Shown one piece after another: positions 8,578-17,421 of a stretch of DNA of 23,885 bases. Under the pieces are notes generated by a model. It ran no database searches. It was not told the DNA's origin and saw only the letters and a list, made by a program, of their open reading frames with translations. Where the stretch lies: positions 1 to 23,885 of IMG/VR virus record IMGVR_UViG_3300045131_001722; one strand, written 5' to 3'. The stretch comes from a virus. Each line of letters begins with the position of its first letter. Within the stretch, counting starts at the first letter, position 1. A program made the translations under genes and the position numbers.

Positions 8578-9515
8578 CAAATCTAAGCAATCTATACAAG
8601 CATTGGGACAAGTATTCTCAGATTCCAGAAGTCTCAGGAAAAGAATACGAGATTCCTTTAGATTCAGAAGTAGAACAAGCTTTCTGGAATTTCGTTACAG
8701 AGAGAATGAATGTTTGGCATAAGAGAACCTCCGGGCTACCTGCTCCTTGGTCTGAAGATGAAGTGCTGCAAAAAGTAAGATTCACTAACATCTATAGAGA
8801 ACTGGACAGACAGACTATCCATTGGCATAGCCTTCTTAAGCCAATGGAGAATGATCTTGAGCTGTGGTTCTTGAACATGATGCACTGCAGGCTCATGTGT
8901 AGACCAGAGACAGTAGAATACATCGGACTCCTTAACTTCAATGAAGAAGAAAACAAGGTTAGACATCAGAAGTTCCTCGACATGCTTCCGCCAAAGACAG
9001 GATCGAGTTACAACTTTGCTCAGTATGAGGCGCAGCTGATGGGCTATCAAGGAAGACACGACGTACTCTATCTTCATGTTCCGAAGGTAGCAAAAGCCTG
9101 CGCTAAGGTGTTCACAGACAAGAAGAACGCCGGAGTAGTGGACATCGTAGAACGAATGGTTCCTGCCTTCGAAGGAAGAATGAGATTCATTCTCACTGAA
9201 ATCGTTATGGACGCCGGTTACCAATGGCCAGAGCATGTGAACGAATTCGATCGGTTCCATATTGGTCCAGGAGCTGAACCTTTATGTAAAGCTATGAACA
9301 AGAAGGCAAACCCAGAAGACGTAGCTCTTACCTTGATGAAGCACCAGCCATTTGGTGCAGAAGGTTTTCCTCATCTTGAGATGAACGGACATAAGGTGGT
9401 CTTAACTACAGCGGCCATTGAACAGGCTCTGTGCGAATACCGTAAGTATCTGAACATCAAGGCAGATATGAAGAAAAGCCGGAAACGTCTGTACAAGCCC
9501 GGACCAATGCCCTGA
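8574..9515 (+). CDS. HMUDK_hel / aGPT-PPlase-like protein (thymine hypermodification)
   Basis: The GTG start overlaps the upstream stop (GTGA). The 313-residue protein is mainly helical. Residues about 68-79 read VRFTNIYRELDR, the hallmark R-F-T-N-x-x-R-x-x-D-R motif of the alpha-glutamyl/putrescinyl-thymine pyrophosphorylase family (also catalogued as the 5-hydroxymethyl-dU DNA kinase helical domain). A second conserved-looking stretch is HIGPGAEPLCKAM near residue 230, where G-P-G often sits in this family. Known relatives act in phages that convert 5-hydroxymethyluracil in DNA to hypermodified thymines through a pyrophosphorylated intermediate. The protein has no P-loop, so the kinase step would need another gene outside this window. 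Location next to the terminase genes fits post-replicative modification before packaging. Family assignment is by motif; the exact chemistry cannot be read here. Confidence 0.8.
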   Translation: MTNLSNLYKHWDKYSQIPEVSGKEYEIPLDSEVEQAFWNFVTERMNVWHKRTSGLPAPWSEDEVLQKVRFTNIYRELDRQTIHWHSLLKPMENDLELWFLNMMHCRLMCRPETVEYIGLLNFNEEENKVRHQKFLDMLPPKTGSSYNFAQYEAQLMGYQGRHDVLYLHVPKVAKACAKVFTDKKNAGVVDIVERMVPAFEGRMRFILTEIVMDAGYQWPEHVNEFDRFHIGPGAEPLCKAMNKKANPEDVALTLMKHQPFGAEGFPHLEMNGHKVVLTTAAIEQALCEYRKYLNIKADMKKSRKRLYKPGPMP

Positions 9516-9535
9516 AGAAAACTGAACACAGCTGC

Positions 9536-9564
9536 TTGCCTTTTTGCTAAACACGGTGTACATT
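9536..9564 (+). promoter_or_regulatory. Probable sigma70-like promoter
   Basis: TTGCCT (9536-9541), a 17-base spacer and TACATT (9559-9564) lie in the 80-base gap before the 145-residue gene. Spacing is optimal and each box matches the consensus at four positions. Confidence 0.5.
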
Positions 9565-9595
9565 ACATTCAAACAGGCAGCAAAGGTGGTGTTCA

Positions 9596-10033
9596 ATGGA
9601 AGGTAAGGTTTCGTTCTCGCACAACAATGGTGGGCATAGGTCGTTTAGATTCTCCAAGCACAAACCATATCCGTCTGCTTCGACTATTGCCTATATGACC
9701 AACGCCTTTCCTAGTAATCAAGAAGATGAGAAATCGTTTCTAGCTGGTGTCCTGTACTGCATCCTTAACAAAGATGCAGAAATGAAACTTATGATGGGAT
9801 TTGCTGAATGTCACCCAGACGACCAGTTTTCAAGAAAGACTGGACGAGAGATCTCTGAGTCTAGTATGAAAGAAGTTACGATCAAGGGCCTGACTATCCA
9901 CGCGTCTACGGAATCTCCTGAGCACAATCGGGTGGACTTCGAAGTAGACCACAATAAGAGAACCTATACCTGCGTGGTTAGGCGTTCCCCTAAGGGGACG
10001 TGGTTCATCAACGACCATTACATCAATCCGTAA
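9596..10033 (+). CDS. Hypothetical protein, 145 aa
   Basis: The ATG at 9596 is preceded by AAAGGTGGTG about 5-12 bases upstream. The product starts with a His/Ser/Lys-rich segment (SFSHNNGGHRSFRFSKHKPY), continues into a helical stretch with KSFLAGVLYCILNKDAEMKL (about 46-65) and ends in a beta-rich part with RTYTCVVRRSPKGTWFINDH. I recognise no family and see no membrane segment. It has its own likely promoter and is followed by an intrinsic terminator, so it appears to be a single-gene transcription unit between two packaging genes. That arrangement is typical of late-acquired phage accessory genes, which is inference. Confidence 0.75.
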   Translation: MEGKVSFSHNNGGHRSFRFSKHKPYPSASTIAYMTNAFPSNQEDEKSFLAGVLYCILNKDAEMKLMMGFAECHPDDQFSRKTGREISESSMKEVTIKGLTIHASTESPEHNRVDFEVDHNKRTYTCVVRRSPKGTWFINDHYINP

Positions 10034-10067
10034 ACTTCATGCGCTGTCTCCCCATTCGGCGCATTCG

Positions 10068-10098
10068 CCCCAGACCACCGCTCGGTCTGGGGTTTTTC
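10068..10098 (+). terminator. Intrinsic terminator before the large terminase gene
   Basis: A 9-bp perfect stem CCCCAGACC / GGTCTGGGG (10068-10076 with 10084-10092) with a 7-base loop is followed by TTTTTCTTT. It closes the single-gene unit of the 145-residue protein. Confidence 0.88.
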
Positions 10099-10151
10099 TT
10101 TATGTCGTAATCCGTTAAAATTAAGAGTAAAATGAGCGTTTCGGGAGAAGC

Positions 10152-13100
10152 ATGACGGATTTAGTTCGATTTGAACCAAACAATATAGATGGTGCGCTAG
10201 AGAAACAGCTGGAGTCAGTATATGAACAGATGCTTTTACAGCCATGCCACACAAAAGAAGAACTGAATCAATGGATTAAGACATTCCTTGGAATATCTTT
10301 GCCAGATGCTACATTGGACACTGACAACAGCAATTCCAGCCCACTGGGTTTTATTTGGGACGTGTACGAAGCAGCGTTGACCGGAAACACAGAGAAGACA
10401 AGCTTCGTCGTTGCAGCTTCAAGGAATTCCACCAAGTGTCTAAAAGAAGGAACATTGGTAGCCACGCCGAGGGGTCCTGTCGAGATACAGGAACTGAAAA
10501 CTGGAGATACTGTCTACGATGAATACGGAAAACCAGTAAAAGTCACTGCAGTGCACGATCAAGGAATACAAGATTGCGTAGATTTAGTTCACTCTAGAAG
10601 CGTGATAGCTACGTGTACGAGGAACCATAAGTGGTCTACGTTCGATGTAAGAAGACCAGAGAGCATAGTAGACAAAAAGGTCGAAAATTTTCACGCTAGC
10701 ACAAGGATAAAGAGAAATACTCTAGATCTCCCATTAGGCGACAAGAGAGAACCGCTGGCGTACGTGTTAGGAGCTTTTCTTGGAGACGGATGCTCTACGG
10801 AATGGGGGTTAAGGATATCCAGTCAGAACGATTTAATACCAACAAAAGTAGCGAATATATTAGGTACCAGCTGGTCTAAGATGAAAGGAAACTTCACCTA
10901 CATAATAAAGAGCCAGAGGCCTGGAGTTAGATGGAATTTCTCTGATTTTTATGAAAAGTGTATCCGAAACAGGAAAGCTCACGAAAAGATAGTAGATATG
11001 GAAGAACTCAAAAAGTGGGACAGACTGAGCCTATTGGAATTCGTTGCAGGTTTATTGGACACAGACGGATCTGTTTACACAACCGCAGTCACGGGGTTTC
11101 AAGTTCACATCAACTTTGGAGTACAGTCAAAGGACATGGTGGACGCGTTCATATACGCCTGTCAAGCTCTGTGGCAGTTTACGCCAAATTTGAAAATTTC
11201 CAAGCAAACACATTATGTTAATGGCCCTCTGTACTACGTTAAGATCAATCACGCCTATTACTGTAAAAGGATGCTGAAGGAACTAGACCCACATCTAGTT
11301 ACTCCAAGTAAAAAATATAAAGAAGAATACGACTCCATAGCTCCAAATAACTTTTCAGAAAGAGGTTATGGGGTAAGAATAAGAGACGCAGGGAGGCACC
11401 CCTGTTGGGACATTACCGTTGATTCCCCGACTTCCCTATATACACTGTATAACGGAGCAGTGACTCATAACACTTTGGGAGTTTCGATCTTAGAATTCAT
11501 GCTAATGTTGCACTTTGGTAGAGATATTATTCACATGGCGGCCATTCTTGACCAGTCTGACGCTGCGGTGAACTACCTGAACAACTTCCTAAGAATACCG
11601 GCTGTAAAAAGGTTTGCCTCCACTGATAACCGTCGTATGAAGGTTCTTAAAGGTCTTCCAAAAACAGAAGACAGGCCTACCACTTCTTGTAGGATGAGGG
11701 TTATTGTTGCCAGTAAGGAATCGGCTAACGCTCAGCGTGCTTCTGTTCTATGCGTTCCTGGTCACACAAAGATAGTCACAGAAGACGGAGACATTACAGC
11801 CAAGGAACTGCACGAAGCTATCGTAAACAATGAAGAAGTAAATGTACTGACAGTGGATGAAAGTTCTGGAAACTTCCAACACCAAAGAGTGTTTGCGACT
11901 TATTCCAGAAAAGAAACCAAGCGAATTAAGCTATTCTTGACGTCTGGTGACACTCTAGAGGTTACTCCTGAGCATCCTGTGGCAGTTTGCGCTAATAGCG
12001 GGCCGTTCACGTGGATAAAAGCAGGAAGCTTAGAAAAAGGAATGCTTCTGTGGCGAGTAGAAGGCAAAAGCCTTCTGACCGATACGATCTCAAGAATTAA
12101 GAAGTATCACGATTTTGAAGATCAAGTCGTGTATGACTTCTCTGTGATGACGAATCATAACTTCTTTGCTAATGGTATCATGGTTCATAATTGTTTCGAC
12201 GAACTTGATCTTATTGAAGAGAAAGTTCTGTCTGAATCAGCCATGATCGGTGACCCAGACAGAAACGGCAAGCCACCAATATTCATCTATCTTTCATCCA
12301 GAAAGTCAGCTTCTGGCCCGATTCAGAAGAAGATCGATCAAAGCACGAACCCAAAGAACGGCATTGCTTTGCATAAGTGGAACCTGACGGATATGATGAG
12401 GAAATGTCCAGACGAAGTCCATAGACCTGACCTTCCTGGAATCCCACTCTTTATTGAAAGAGAAGCCCTTGACGTAAAGACACAAGAACAGATAGACCAA
12501 CTTCCACTAGAAAAGAAGGAAGGATACGACAAGTACGATGCGTACGCTGGATGCCTAGAATGCCCTGCTTTCTTGGCATGCAAAGCGAAGTCTCCTGGAC
12601 AATACAGTCAAGAATCTTCCATTCTTAGAGACATTCCGTTTGTTAGAACAGTGCTTCGAGAAACAGGGGACCCTGAACAAATCAAGGCCCAGGTTCTTAA
12701 CCTTAAGCCAGAAAGCTCTGGCGTAATCTACAACAGGTTTAGCCGAAACCTTCATTACCGTCCGTTGAACGAAGTCTATAGGTTCGCTTTTGGAGCATAT
12801 CCAGATAAAGGAAAATGGGTCACTAGAGAGGACTTCGTAAGAGAACTGAAAGAAAACGGCTGGCGTATCACATGCGGAGTCGACTTCGGATATACAGATC
12901 CAGCTACCGCAGTAATCATTGCATATAGCCGTTCACAAGATAAAGAAATCATCATAGACTGCGATACAGCAACAGGCTACTCGAACCCGGACTGGCTCGG
13001 GCATGTCCGTAATACCCTGTTCGTTAAGTACGGATTCGACCTACTGTGCCCCGATACGGCAGACAAGTCCTCTCCTGGAGTCGCCTCTAAGCTCGGCATG

Positions 13101-13601
13101 CCATCAAGAAGCAAGAAACCGCTGAGAGTAGAGACTGGAGTCAGCTGGATACGAGACCATTTGTGGAATGTATCCAGACAAGAGACCAGGTTTATGATCG
13201 TTGAACACAAGAGCAACGAAGAATTCGTCTTGTCTATGGAGCAATGGCAATACAAGAGAAGTGTCATGGGTTTCCAGTACGGGCATTTCGAGGACGACAC
13301 GTGGCCCACTCACTTCCAAGACGCCCATAGGTATGGAATCGACCCATACGTCATGGTGGGGGCAGCCTCTTACTCCGTATCCTCAGAGATATCGAGAGCT
13401 GGAGCGGTTAGGGACGAAGATGAAGCCAAGGAAATCCTGTCAACGGTGGAGGAAACCCTGTCTAGTCCGAATAGGTTCTATCAGGCCATGTCAGATGAAT
13501 ACTACCAGCAATCGAGAATAAGAGTGGACTTTTCCAAAGAACATGTTAAAACAAAAGGTACGAATGAAACTGGAAACTTCTTCTTCTCTTTTGAACAATA
13601 A
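10152..13601 (+). CDS. terL: Terminase large subunit, carrying two inteins
   Basis: The precursor has 1149 residues; removing two inteins leaves about 657, normal for T4-like large terminases. This ATPase/nuclease drives DNA into the prohead and cuts the concatemer. The spliced Walker A reads SRNSTKTLG (K95 joined to T441), a variant P-loop as in other terminases. The spliced Walker B reads ASVLCFDELDLI (L533 joined to C681; D683 and E684 catalytic). The nuclease is RNase H-like: GVDFGYTDPATA (D911 of the precursor), CPDTADK (D968) and FQDAHRYGID (D1057) supply the acidic triad. A Cys cluster C801-x2-C804-x5-C810 may bind metal. GGGAGAAGC lies just before the ATG. The extein reading frame is continuous through both inteins, so no frameshift or stop breaks it. 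Activity should require both splicing events. Confidence 0.95.
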   Translation: MTDLVRFEPNNIDGALEKQLESVYEQMLLQPCHTKEELNQWIKTFLGISLPDATLDTDNSNSSPLGFIWDVYEAALTGNTEKTSFVVAASRNSTKCLKEGTLVATPRGPVEIQELKTGDTVYDEYGKPVKVTAVHDQGIQDCVDLVHSRSVIATCTRNHKWSTFDVRRPESIVDKKVENFHASTRIKRNTLDLPLGDKREPLAYVLGAFLGDGCSTEWGLRISSQNDLIPTKVANILGTSWSKMKGNFTYIIKSQRPGVRWNFSDFYEKCIRNRKAHEKIVDMEELKKWDRLSLLEFVAGLLDTDGSVYTTAVTGFQVHINFGVQSKDMVDAFIYACQALWQFTPNLKISKQTHYVNGPLYYVKINHAYYCKRMLKELDPHLVTPSKKYKEEYDSIAPNNFSERGYGVRIRDAGRHPCWDITVDSPTSLYTLYNGAVTHNTLGVSILEFMLMLHFGRDIIHMAAILDQSDAAVNYLNNFLRIPAVKRFASTDNRRMKVLKGLPKTEDRPTTSCRMRVIVASKESANAQRASVLCVPGHTKIVTEDGDITAKELHEAIVNNEEVNVLTVDESSGNFQHQRVFATYSRKETKRIKLFLTSGDTLEVTPEHPVAVCANSGPFTWIKAGSLEKGMLLWRVEGKSLLTDTISRIKKYHDFEDQVVYDFSVMTNHNFFANGIMVHNCFDELDLIEEKVLSESAMIGDPDRNGKPPIFIYLSSRKSASGPIQKKIDQSTNPKNGIALHKWNLTDMMRKCPDEVHRPDLPGIPLFIEREALDVKTQEQIDQLPLEKKEGYDKYDAYAGCLECPAFLACKAKSPGQYSQESSILRDIPFVRTVLRETGDPEQIKAQVLNLKPESSGVIYNRFSRNLHYRPLNEVYRFAFGAYPDKGKWVTREDFVRELKENGWRITCGVDFGYTDPATAVIIAYSRSQDKEIIIDCDTATGYSNPDWLGHVRNTLFVKYGFDLLCPDTADKSSPGVASKLGMPSRSKKPLRVETGVSWIRDHLWNVSRQETRFMIVEHKSNEEFVLSMEQWQYKRSVMGFQYGHFEDDTWPTHFQDAHRYGIDPYVMVGAASYSVSSEISRAGAVRDEDEAKEILSTVEETLSSPNRFYQAMSDEYYQQSRIRVDFSKEHVKTKGTNETGNFFFSFEQ
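10437..11471 (+). other. Intein 1 in Walker A, 345 aa, with LAGLIDADG endonuclease
   Basis: Residues 96-440 of the precursor. It begins with Cys96 (CLKEGTLVATPRG, block A), has block B with TCTRNHKW (T-x-x-H), two LAGLIDADG motifs (LAYVLGAFLGDG at 202-213 and LLEFVAGLLDTDG at 294-306) and ends with block F/G (WDITVDSPTSLYTLYNGAV, then THN). The next extein residue is Thr441. These are all the residues expected for class 1 protein splicing, and both acidic residues expected in the endonuclease motifs are present, so it may still be mobile. The insertion lies between Lys and Thr of the P-loop, the most conserved part of the gene. Codon usage is richer in ATA than in the surrounding exteins, which would fit acquisition. 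Confidence 0.93.
11751..12191 (+). other. Intein 2 in Walker B, 147 aa mini-intein
   Basis: Residues 534-680 of the precursor. It starts with Cys534 (CVPGHTKIVTEDGDIT, block A), has block B LEVTPEHPVAV (T-x-x-H) and ends VYDFSVMTNHNFFANGIMV plus HN, followed by extein Cys681. No LAGLIDADG motif or room for an endonuclease is present, so this is a mini-intein that can splice but not home. It sits between Leu533 and Cys681 of the Walker B strand, two residues before the catalytic Asp-Glu. Its sequence differs strongly from intein 1, which argues for separate origins rather than duplication. Confidence 0.92.
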
Positions 13602-13628
13602 CGCAATTTATCCAGGAGTGCAACCGCC

Positions 13629-14609
13629 GTGTCTTTCTTAAATCTTTCAATAGTCAGAACCGCTTACACGGATACCACGCCATCTGTATCCCCTGCAGAG
13701 AGCCTGTTTGATCATAGATTCTCGAAAAGCGGTATTCCAGTAGATGATCCATCAGGGAGTGTCTATACGGTTGGCGCTGGTCAGACGGTATCGCTAGGCT
13801 CTACAGCTAGGGCTCTGACGTACACCGCAACTACTGAGTTTAATATCAGTTTCCCGGTCACTGGATCTCAGACTGTGCGCATGAGATGGACAGGAACGGG
13901 TACTGCCCCCGGATTTCGTACATATCGAAGCATGGCCGGAGCCGCCAACACCGTTGTAGATCTTGTTAGAGTATCTCCGACTGCACTGAAGATTATCAAT
14001 AACTCAGGAACTGCTCTGGATTTCTCTACCGTAGTGACAGGAGATGAAGTTCACTTCCACGCAAACGAGGAATCTTTCACTAACCCGTTCCCTTATGGAA
14101 TGTGCGGGCAGACCTACCAGATTATAGAATCCGCTGCGAACTTTATCATCGTTAGAGATAACGGCGCTGGAAGTGCAATGACAGACCTAGCTCTGGGAGC
14201 TATTTATGCAGATGCTATGAGAATTTTTAGCAGCAACGGAGTTCAGATCGGAGATAAGGTTTCCTTCAGCCCTGCCTGTGCATTCTCTTACGATAACCGA
14301 GCTTACGTTCAGACAGTCACTAGCGTCACAGACCGTGAACTTGTTTTCATCAATCCGTATGCTCTTCCTGAAACAACAGTCCCAGGAGTCGGAACCATTT
14401 CTGTGTTCATGAAGACAATTGGATTCATCGCGATTCAAGCATCTGGAGCCCTTGAGCTATTTCTTGATGGTGGGACCGAACCTATTCGCATGAGCGAACT
14501 GGATCAAGGAAACGCTGTCTTTTTGGGTTCTATTAAGGCAAACAGCATGTCCGCAAAGAACCCAACCAATGAACCCATTTATGCACTTGTTCATACCTGT
14601 TCAATTTAA
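13629..14609 (+). CDS. Putative structural protein, 326 aa, beta-rich
   Basis: The start is a GTG at 13629 with AGGAG about 11 bases upstream. The protein is rich in Ser, Thr, Gly and Val with alternating hydrophobic patterns suggesting beta-sandwich domains (for example FNISFPVTGSQTVRMRWTG in the first third, LELFLDGGTEPIRMSELDQG near the end). There is no signal peptide, membrane segment or coiled coil. It lies between the large terminase and the portal, with only 5 bases before the upstream end of the portal frame, so it should be made with them. A virion decoration, neck or fibre-like protein is plausible from composition and position. I recognise no family. Confidence 0.7.
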   Translation: MSFLNLSIVRTAYTDTTPSVSPAESLFDHRFSKSGIPVDDPSGSVYTVGAGQTVSLGSTARALTYTATTEFNISFPVTGSQTVRMRWTGTGTAPGFRTYRSMAGAANTVVDLVRVSPTALKIINNSGTALDFSTVVTGDEVHFHANEESFTNPFPYGMCGQTYQIIESAANFIIVRDNGAGSAMTDLALGAIYADAMRIFSSNGVQIGDKVSFSPACAFSYDNRAYVQTVTSVTDRELVFINPYALPETTVPGVGTISVFMKTIGFIAIQASGALELFLDGGTEPIRMSELDQGNAVFLGSIKANSMSAKNPTNEPIYALVHTCSI

Positions 14610-14620
14610 GGTGAATGCAA

Positions 14621-16648
14621 ATGAAGATCCCGTTCTTGGGTAATAAAAACAGTCTACAGATTTCCTTTGAAGGCGAATCTTTAGAAAAGAGCGTAAAGCC
14701 TACCACAATAAATCCTATTCTCGAAGGTAATGTCGAAAAGAGTAAGATTGTCTTTGATTTAGAAAGCTTACGTGCTTCTGTAGATAACATCTACAATAAA
14801 TCTGGAAGAATCACGGACAAGGAACTGAGAAACGTAGCAAACTACGATTCCATCATTTCTTTGATTATTGCCACCAGAGCTAATCAGGTGATGAGCTTCG
14901 GTAAACGCTCTAAAAGTAAGTACAATCGTGGTTTCCTACTTAGAGAAACATTGCCAGTTCAGGATGACGAATCCATTCCTCCAGAACGTAAGGAAGAAGA
15001 ATGCAGACACAGGTCGGCATTAGCGGACGTCGTAGCTAAATGGATCAAGAACTGCGGAACTTCTAGCAAAGAAATCCGAGACTACGCCTTTCAGGGATCT
15101 GATTCATTCTTCAAGGAATGTACTCTAGCGGAATATCTTTCGGCTCAAGCTAGAAACCTGCTTACGTTCGGTAGATTTGCTACACAAATCATCAGAAGCA
15201 AAGACGGTGTTCCTTTGATGTGGAGGCCTATTCCTGTTGAAACTCTATACAGAGTTATCGATGGTCGTTATATTGCTATGACTGGAGCAGACAAAGACGT
15301 AAATGACGTAGGCGCAGAAGACGCTAAGGAATGGAACGAGATAGCAAAAGAACGCCAGCCTATCGCTTACGTTCAGAAGATTAACGGTAAAACGGTATCT
15401 TTCTTCACTGAAGACGAGATCATTGTCGGATACTACCAGAAACAGGCATTCGAGAATCTTAACGGCTATCCAATGGCCCCTATTGAGATGGCTTACTATT
15501 CTGTTTTGATGAACTTCTATACCCAGTCCTACATGCAGAACTTCATGACAAAGGGACTAGGAACTAAAGGTCTAATCAACCTGAAAACAACAGAAGGCGA
15601 CTATCTTAGCAAGGAAGACATCGAAAGTTTCAGAAAACTGTTCAGTAACTACGTTGCTAGAAACGATAACGCCGCCACCATTCCAGTTGTCGCAGGAGCA
15701 GTGGACGTCGAATGGATTCCATTGACGGCCTCTCCTAAAGACGTCGAATTCACTAAGATGTTCGACAGAATCCTGCTTATCGTCTGTTCTAGCTTCCAGA
15801 TATCTCCTCATGAAATTGGATTTGGTTCATTAGACCCAGAAGGCGCTGGCGCTGGAAACATGGGGATGAAGCAGGACCAGATAGTGCAAGGAGAAGAAAG
15901 AGGTCTCAGACAAATCATTGAGCAACTTCTTGATCATGTGTACCAAATGGTGGAAATGGCATTCCCTCAAGCCAGAGAAATGTTTATGCTTGAAGCAGTT
16001 GGTCTTGGTCAAAACACCAAGGAAGCCGACCTTGCTTTGTATAAGGAAGAACTCCAGACCTCCGGTACGTTCGCTAAGATTTGGTCAGACTCAGAAAGAA
16101 CTGACGCATTCCCGTATGGCGGTCACGTTCCTTCGTCTCCGGTGTTTCATCAGAGTGTGGCTAAGTACATGAAGTACTCTCTGTTCATGTATCACTTCTT
16201 TCAAGATAAGGAAGCTCTAAACAATCCTGCTTATGACTTCATCATCGATCCTGCTCTCAACGAAGCCTACCAGAATCTTAAGGCCCAGAAGCCAGAGATT
16301 GAACAGCAAGCTGCTCTAATGGACCTTGAACAGAAAAAGCATCAAATGCAGATGGAACAGACCCAAATGGGAATGCAAATGCAACAGGCCCAAACAGAGC
16401 AGAACCAACCTCAGCCAGAGCCGCAGCCTGATCCTAACGTAGAGTTAGAGAAGCAGAAGCATGAGCAGAAGATGACTCACGACCAACAGAAGCATGAGCA
16501 AAAGATGGCTCATGAAAAAGATAAGCATAACCTCAGCTTACGTGTAGCCTTCGCAGAAATGCAAAGAAAGCAACAAGACGCCAAGCTCAACAGAATGGCA
16601 AATGTCATTCAAGCAGCCAAGTCTCCAAAGCCTCCAGTAGCTGGTTGA
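14621..16648 (+). CDS. Portal protein
   Basis: The ATG at 14621 is preferred to the ATG at 14615 because AAGGTG (14608-14613) lies 7 bases from it but only 1 base from the other. The product has 675 residues. It has the mixed helical/beta organisation of phage portal proteins, with the wing segment (LLTFGRFATQIIRSKDGVP, then MWRPIPVETLYRVIDGRYIA), the conserved stretch GYPMAPIEMAYYSVLMNFY, and the stem/clip region FQISPHEIGFGSLDPEGAGA. It forms the dodecameric ring at one capsid vertex and binds the terminase. The C-terminal 100 residues are dominated by Gln, Met, Lys and His with near repeats KHEQKM(T/A)H at residues about 611-637, a highly charged helix. The portal follows the terminase and the structural gene, the usual order in such phages. 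Confidence 0.88.
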   Translation: MKIPFLGNKNSLQISFEGESLEKSVKPTTINPILEGNVEKSKIVFDLESLRASVDNIYNKSGRITDKELRNVANYDSIISLIIATRANQVMSFGKRSKSKYNRGFLLRETLPVQDDESIPPERKEEECRHRSALADVVAKWIKNCGTSSKEIRDYAFQGSDSFFKECTLAEYLSAQARNLLTFGRFATQIIRSKDGVPLMWRPIPVETLYRVIDGRYIAMTGADKDVNDVGAEDAKEWNEIAKERQPIAYVQKINGKTVSFFTEDEIIVGYYQKQAFENLNGYPMAPIEMAYYSVLMNFYTQSYMQNFMTKGLGTKGLINLKTTEGDYLSKEDIESFRKLFSNYVARNDNAATIPVVAGAVDVEWIPLTASPKDVEFTKMFDRILLIVCSSFQISPHEIGFGSLDPEGAGAGNMGMKQDQIVQGEERGLRQIIEQLLDHVYQMVEMAFPQAREMFMLEAVGLGQNTKEADLALYKEELQTSGTFAKIWSDSERTDAFPYGGHVPSSPVFHQSVAKYMKYSLFMYHFFQDKEALNNPAYDFIIDPALNEAYQNLKAQKPEIEQQAALMDLEQKKHQMQMEQTQMGMQMQQAQTEQNQPQPEPQPDPNVELEKQKHEQKMTHDQQKHEQKMAHEKDKHNLSLRVAFAEMQRKQQDAKLNRMANVIQAAKSPKPPVAG

Positions 16649-16673
16649 CATTATTCCTATTTCTCCTTAAGAT
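16645..16673 (+). promoter_or_regulatory. Strong sigma70-like promoter
   Basis: A perfect TTGACA (16645-16650) is followed by a 17-base spacer and TAAGAT (16668-16673). The first box overlaps the portal stop codon and the promoter reads into the 149-residue gene, whose start is 52 bases downstream. Confidence 0.65.
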
Positions 16674-16724
16674 TTATTTAAGAGTCCATTTATCTTAATA
16701 GCTTCTTAAGGAGAGTCTCCGTAC

Positions 16725-17174
16725 ATGACAGACAAGATAATTGATTTATTGTCAGAGAGAAACAAACGAGCTCCGAAACCTGACAAGTCAGAGTTAGAGC
16801 AAAGCGCTCTTGATACCCAGATGCTCAGCGAATACAAGAAGCAAATTGAAGATTTGTATAAAAACAAAATTAACGAAAAAGAAGTTGAATCTTTATCTAA
16901 ACTGTTGCTTTTCTTCAGCAAAAGAGTCAAAAGCGTACTAGGTAAGGTTCATAAAGCCGCTAAGGAAGACCCAAGGTTCGGCCTGCTAATGTCTTCGGTT
17001 CTTACTGAGATTGCCGCAGACGAACTGCTTAGAATCGGGCTATGCGGCGCAGTAGATAAGGATGATTTCGATGATTACGTGAACAGAATCATCGAAGAGC
17101 TAGGCGGTCTAGAGTATTTTGAAGATTTTGAAATGTTAGATGAATTGGAGGATTTTGACGATGAAGACTGTTAA
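16725..17174 (+). CDS. Hypothetical acidic helical protein, 149 aa
   Basis: AAGGAG lies about 11 bases before the ATG. The protein appears almost entirely helical: a charged N-terminal segment with a likely coiled coil at about 20-60 (YKKQIEDLYKNKINEKEVES), a hydrophobic core at about 80-110, and a C-terminus that is almost all Asp and Glu (MLDELEDFDDEDC). It has no known motif that I recognise. It is the first gene of a three-gene unit starting at a strong promoter and overlaps the next gene by 14 bases. An acidic DNA-mimic or regulator would fit the composition, but this is speculation. Confidence 0.75.
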   Translation: MTDKIIDLLSERNKRAPKPDKSELEQSALDTQMLSEYKKQIEDLYKNKINEKEVESLSKLLLFFSKRVKSVLGKVHKAAKEDPRFGLLMSSVLTEIAADELLRIGLCGAVDKDDFDDYVNRIIEELGGLEYFEDFEMLDELEDFDDEDC

Positions 17175-17421
17175 TATGTTGTCTGGTGCGAAGCGTAAGA
17201 AAGAAGAGAAAGCCGCTATTGAATCGATGGAGACCCTTAAGAGCGAGATGCTTCACTTCATCTCTGCTGCGTCTAATGTAATGTCTATCTTGGAAGAACA
17301 CAGTAAGTCCATCGCGTACCTTTTGTCAAAGGACAAGGACTGGCTAGAGGCAAACAAAGAGTTGCTAGCTGAGTACGAGAATCTTGCGAAAGGAAAAGAG
17401 GATGTCGAAGAAGCCAATTAA
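17161..17421 (+). CDS. Small helical protein, 86 aa
   Basis: The start at 17161 (MKTVNMLSGAKRKKEEKAAI) is chosen over an upstream ATG at 17140 because GGAGG lies 9 bases before it, inside the end of the preceding gene. The product is a Lys/Glu/Leu-rich helix with heptad-like spacing through most of its length, probably a coiled-coil dimer. No family is recognised. It overlaps the neighbours at both ends (14 and 20 bases), so it is part of the same translationally coupled unit. Confidence 0.72.
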   Translation: MKTVNMLSGAKRKKEEKAAIESMETLKSEMLHFISAASNVMSILEEHSKSIAYLLSKDKDWLEANKELLAEYENLAKGKEDVEEAN

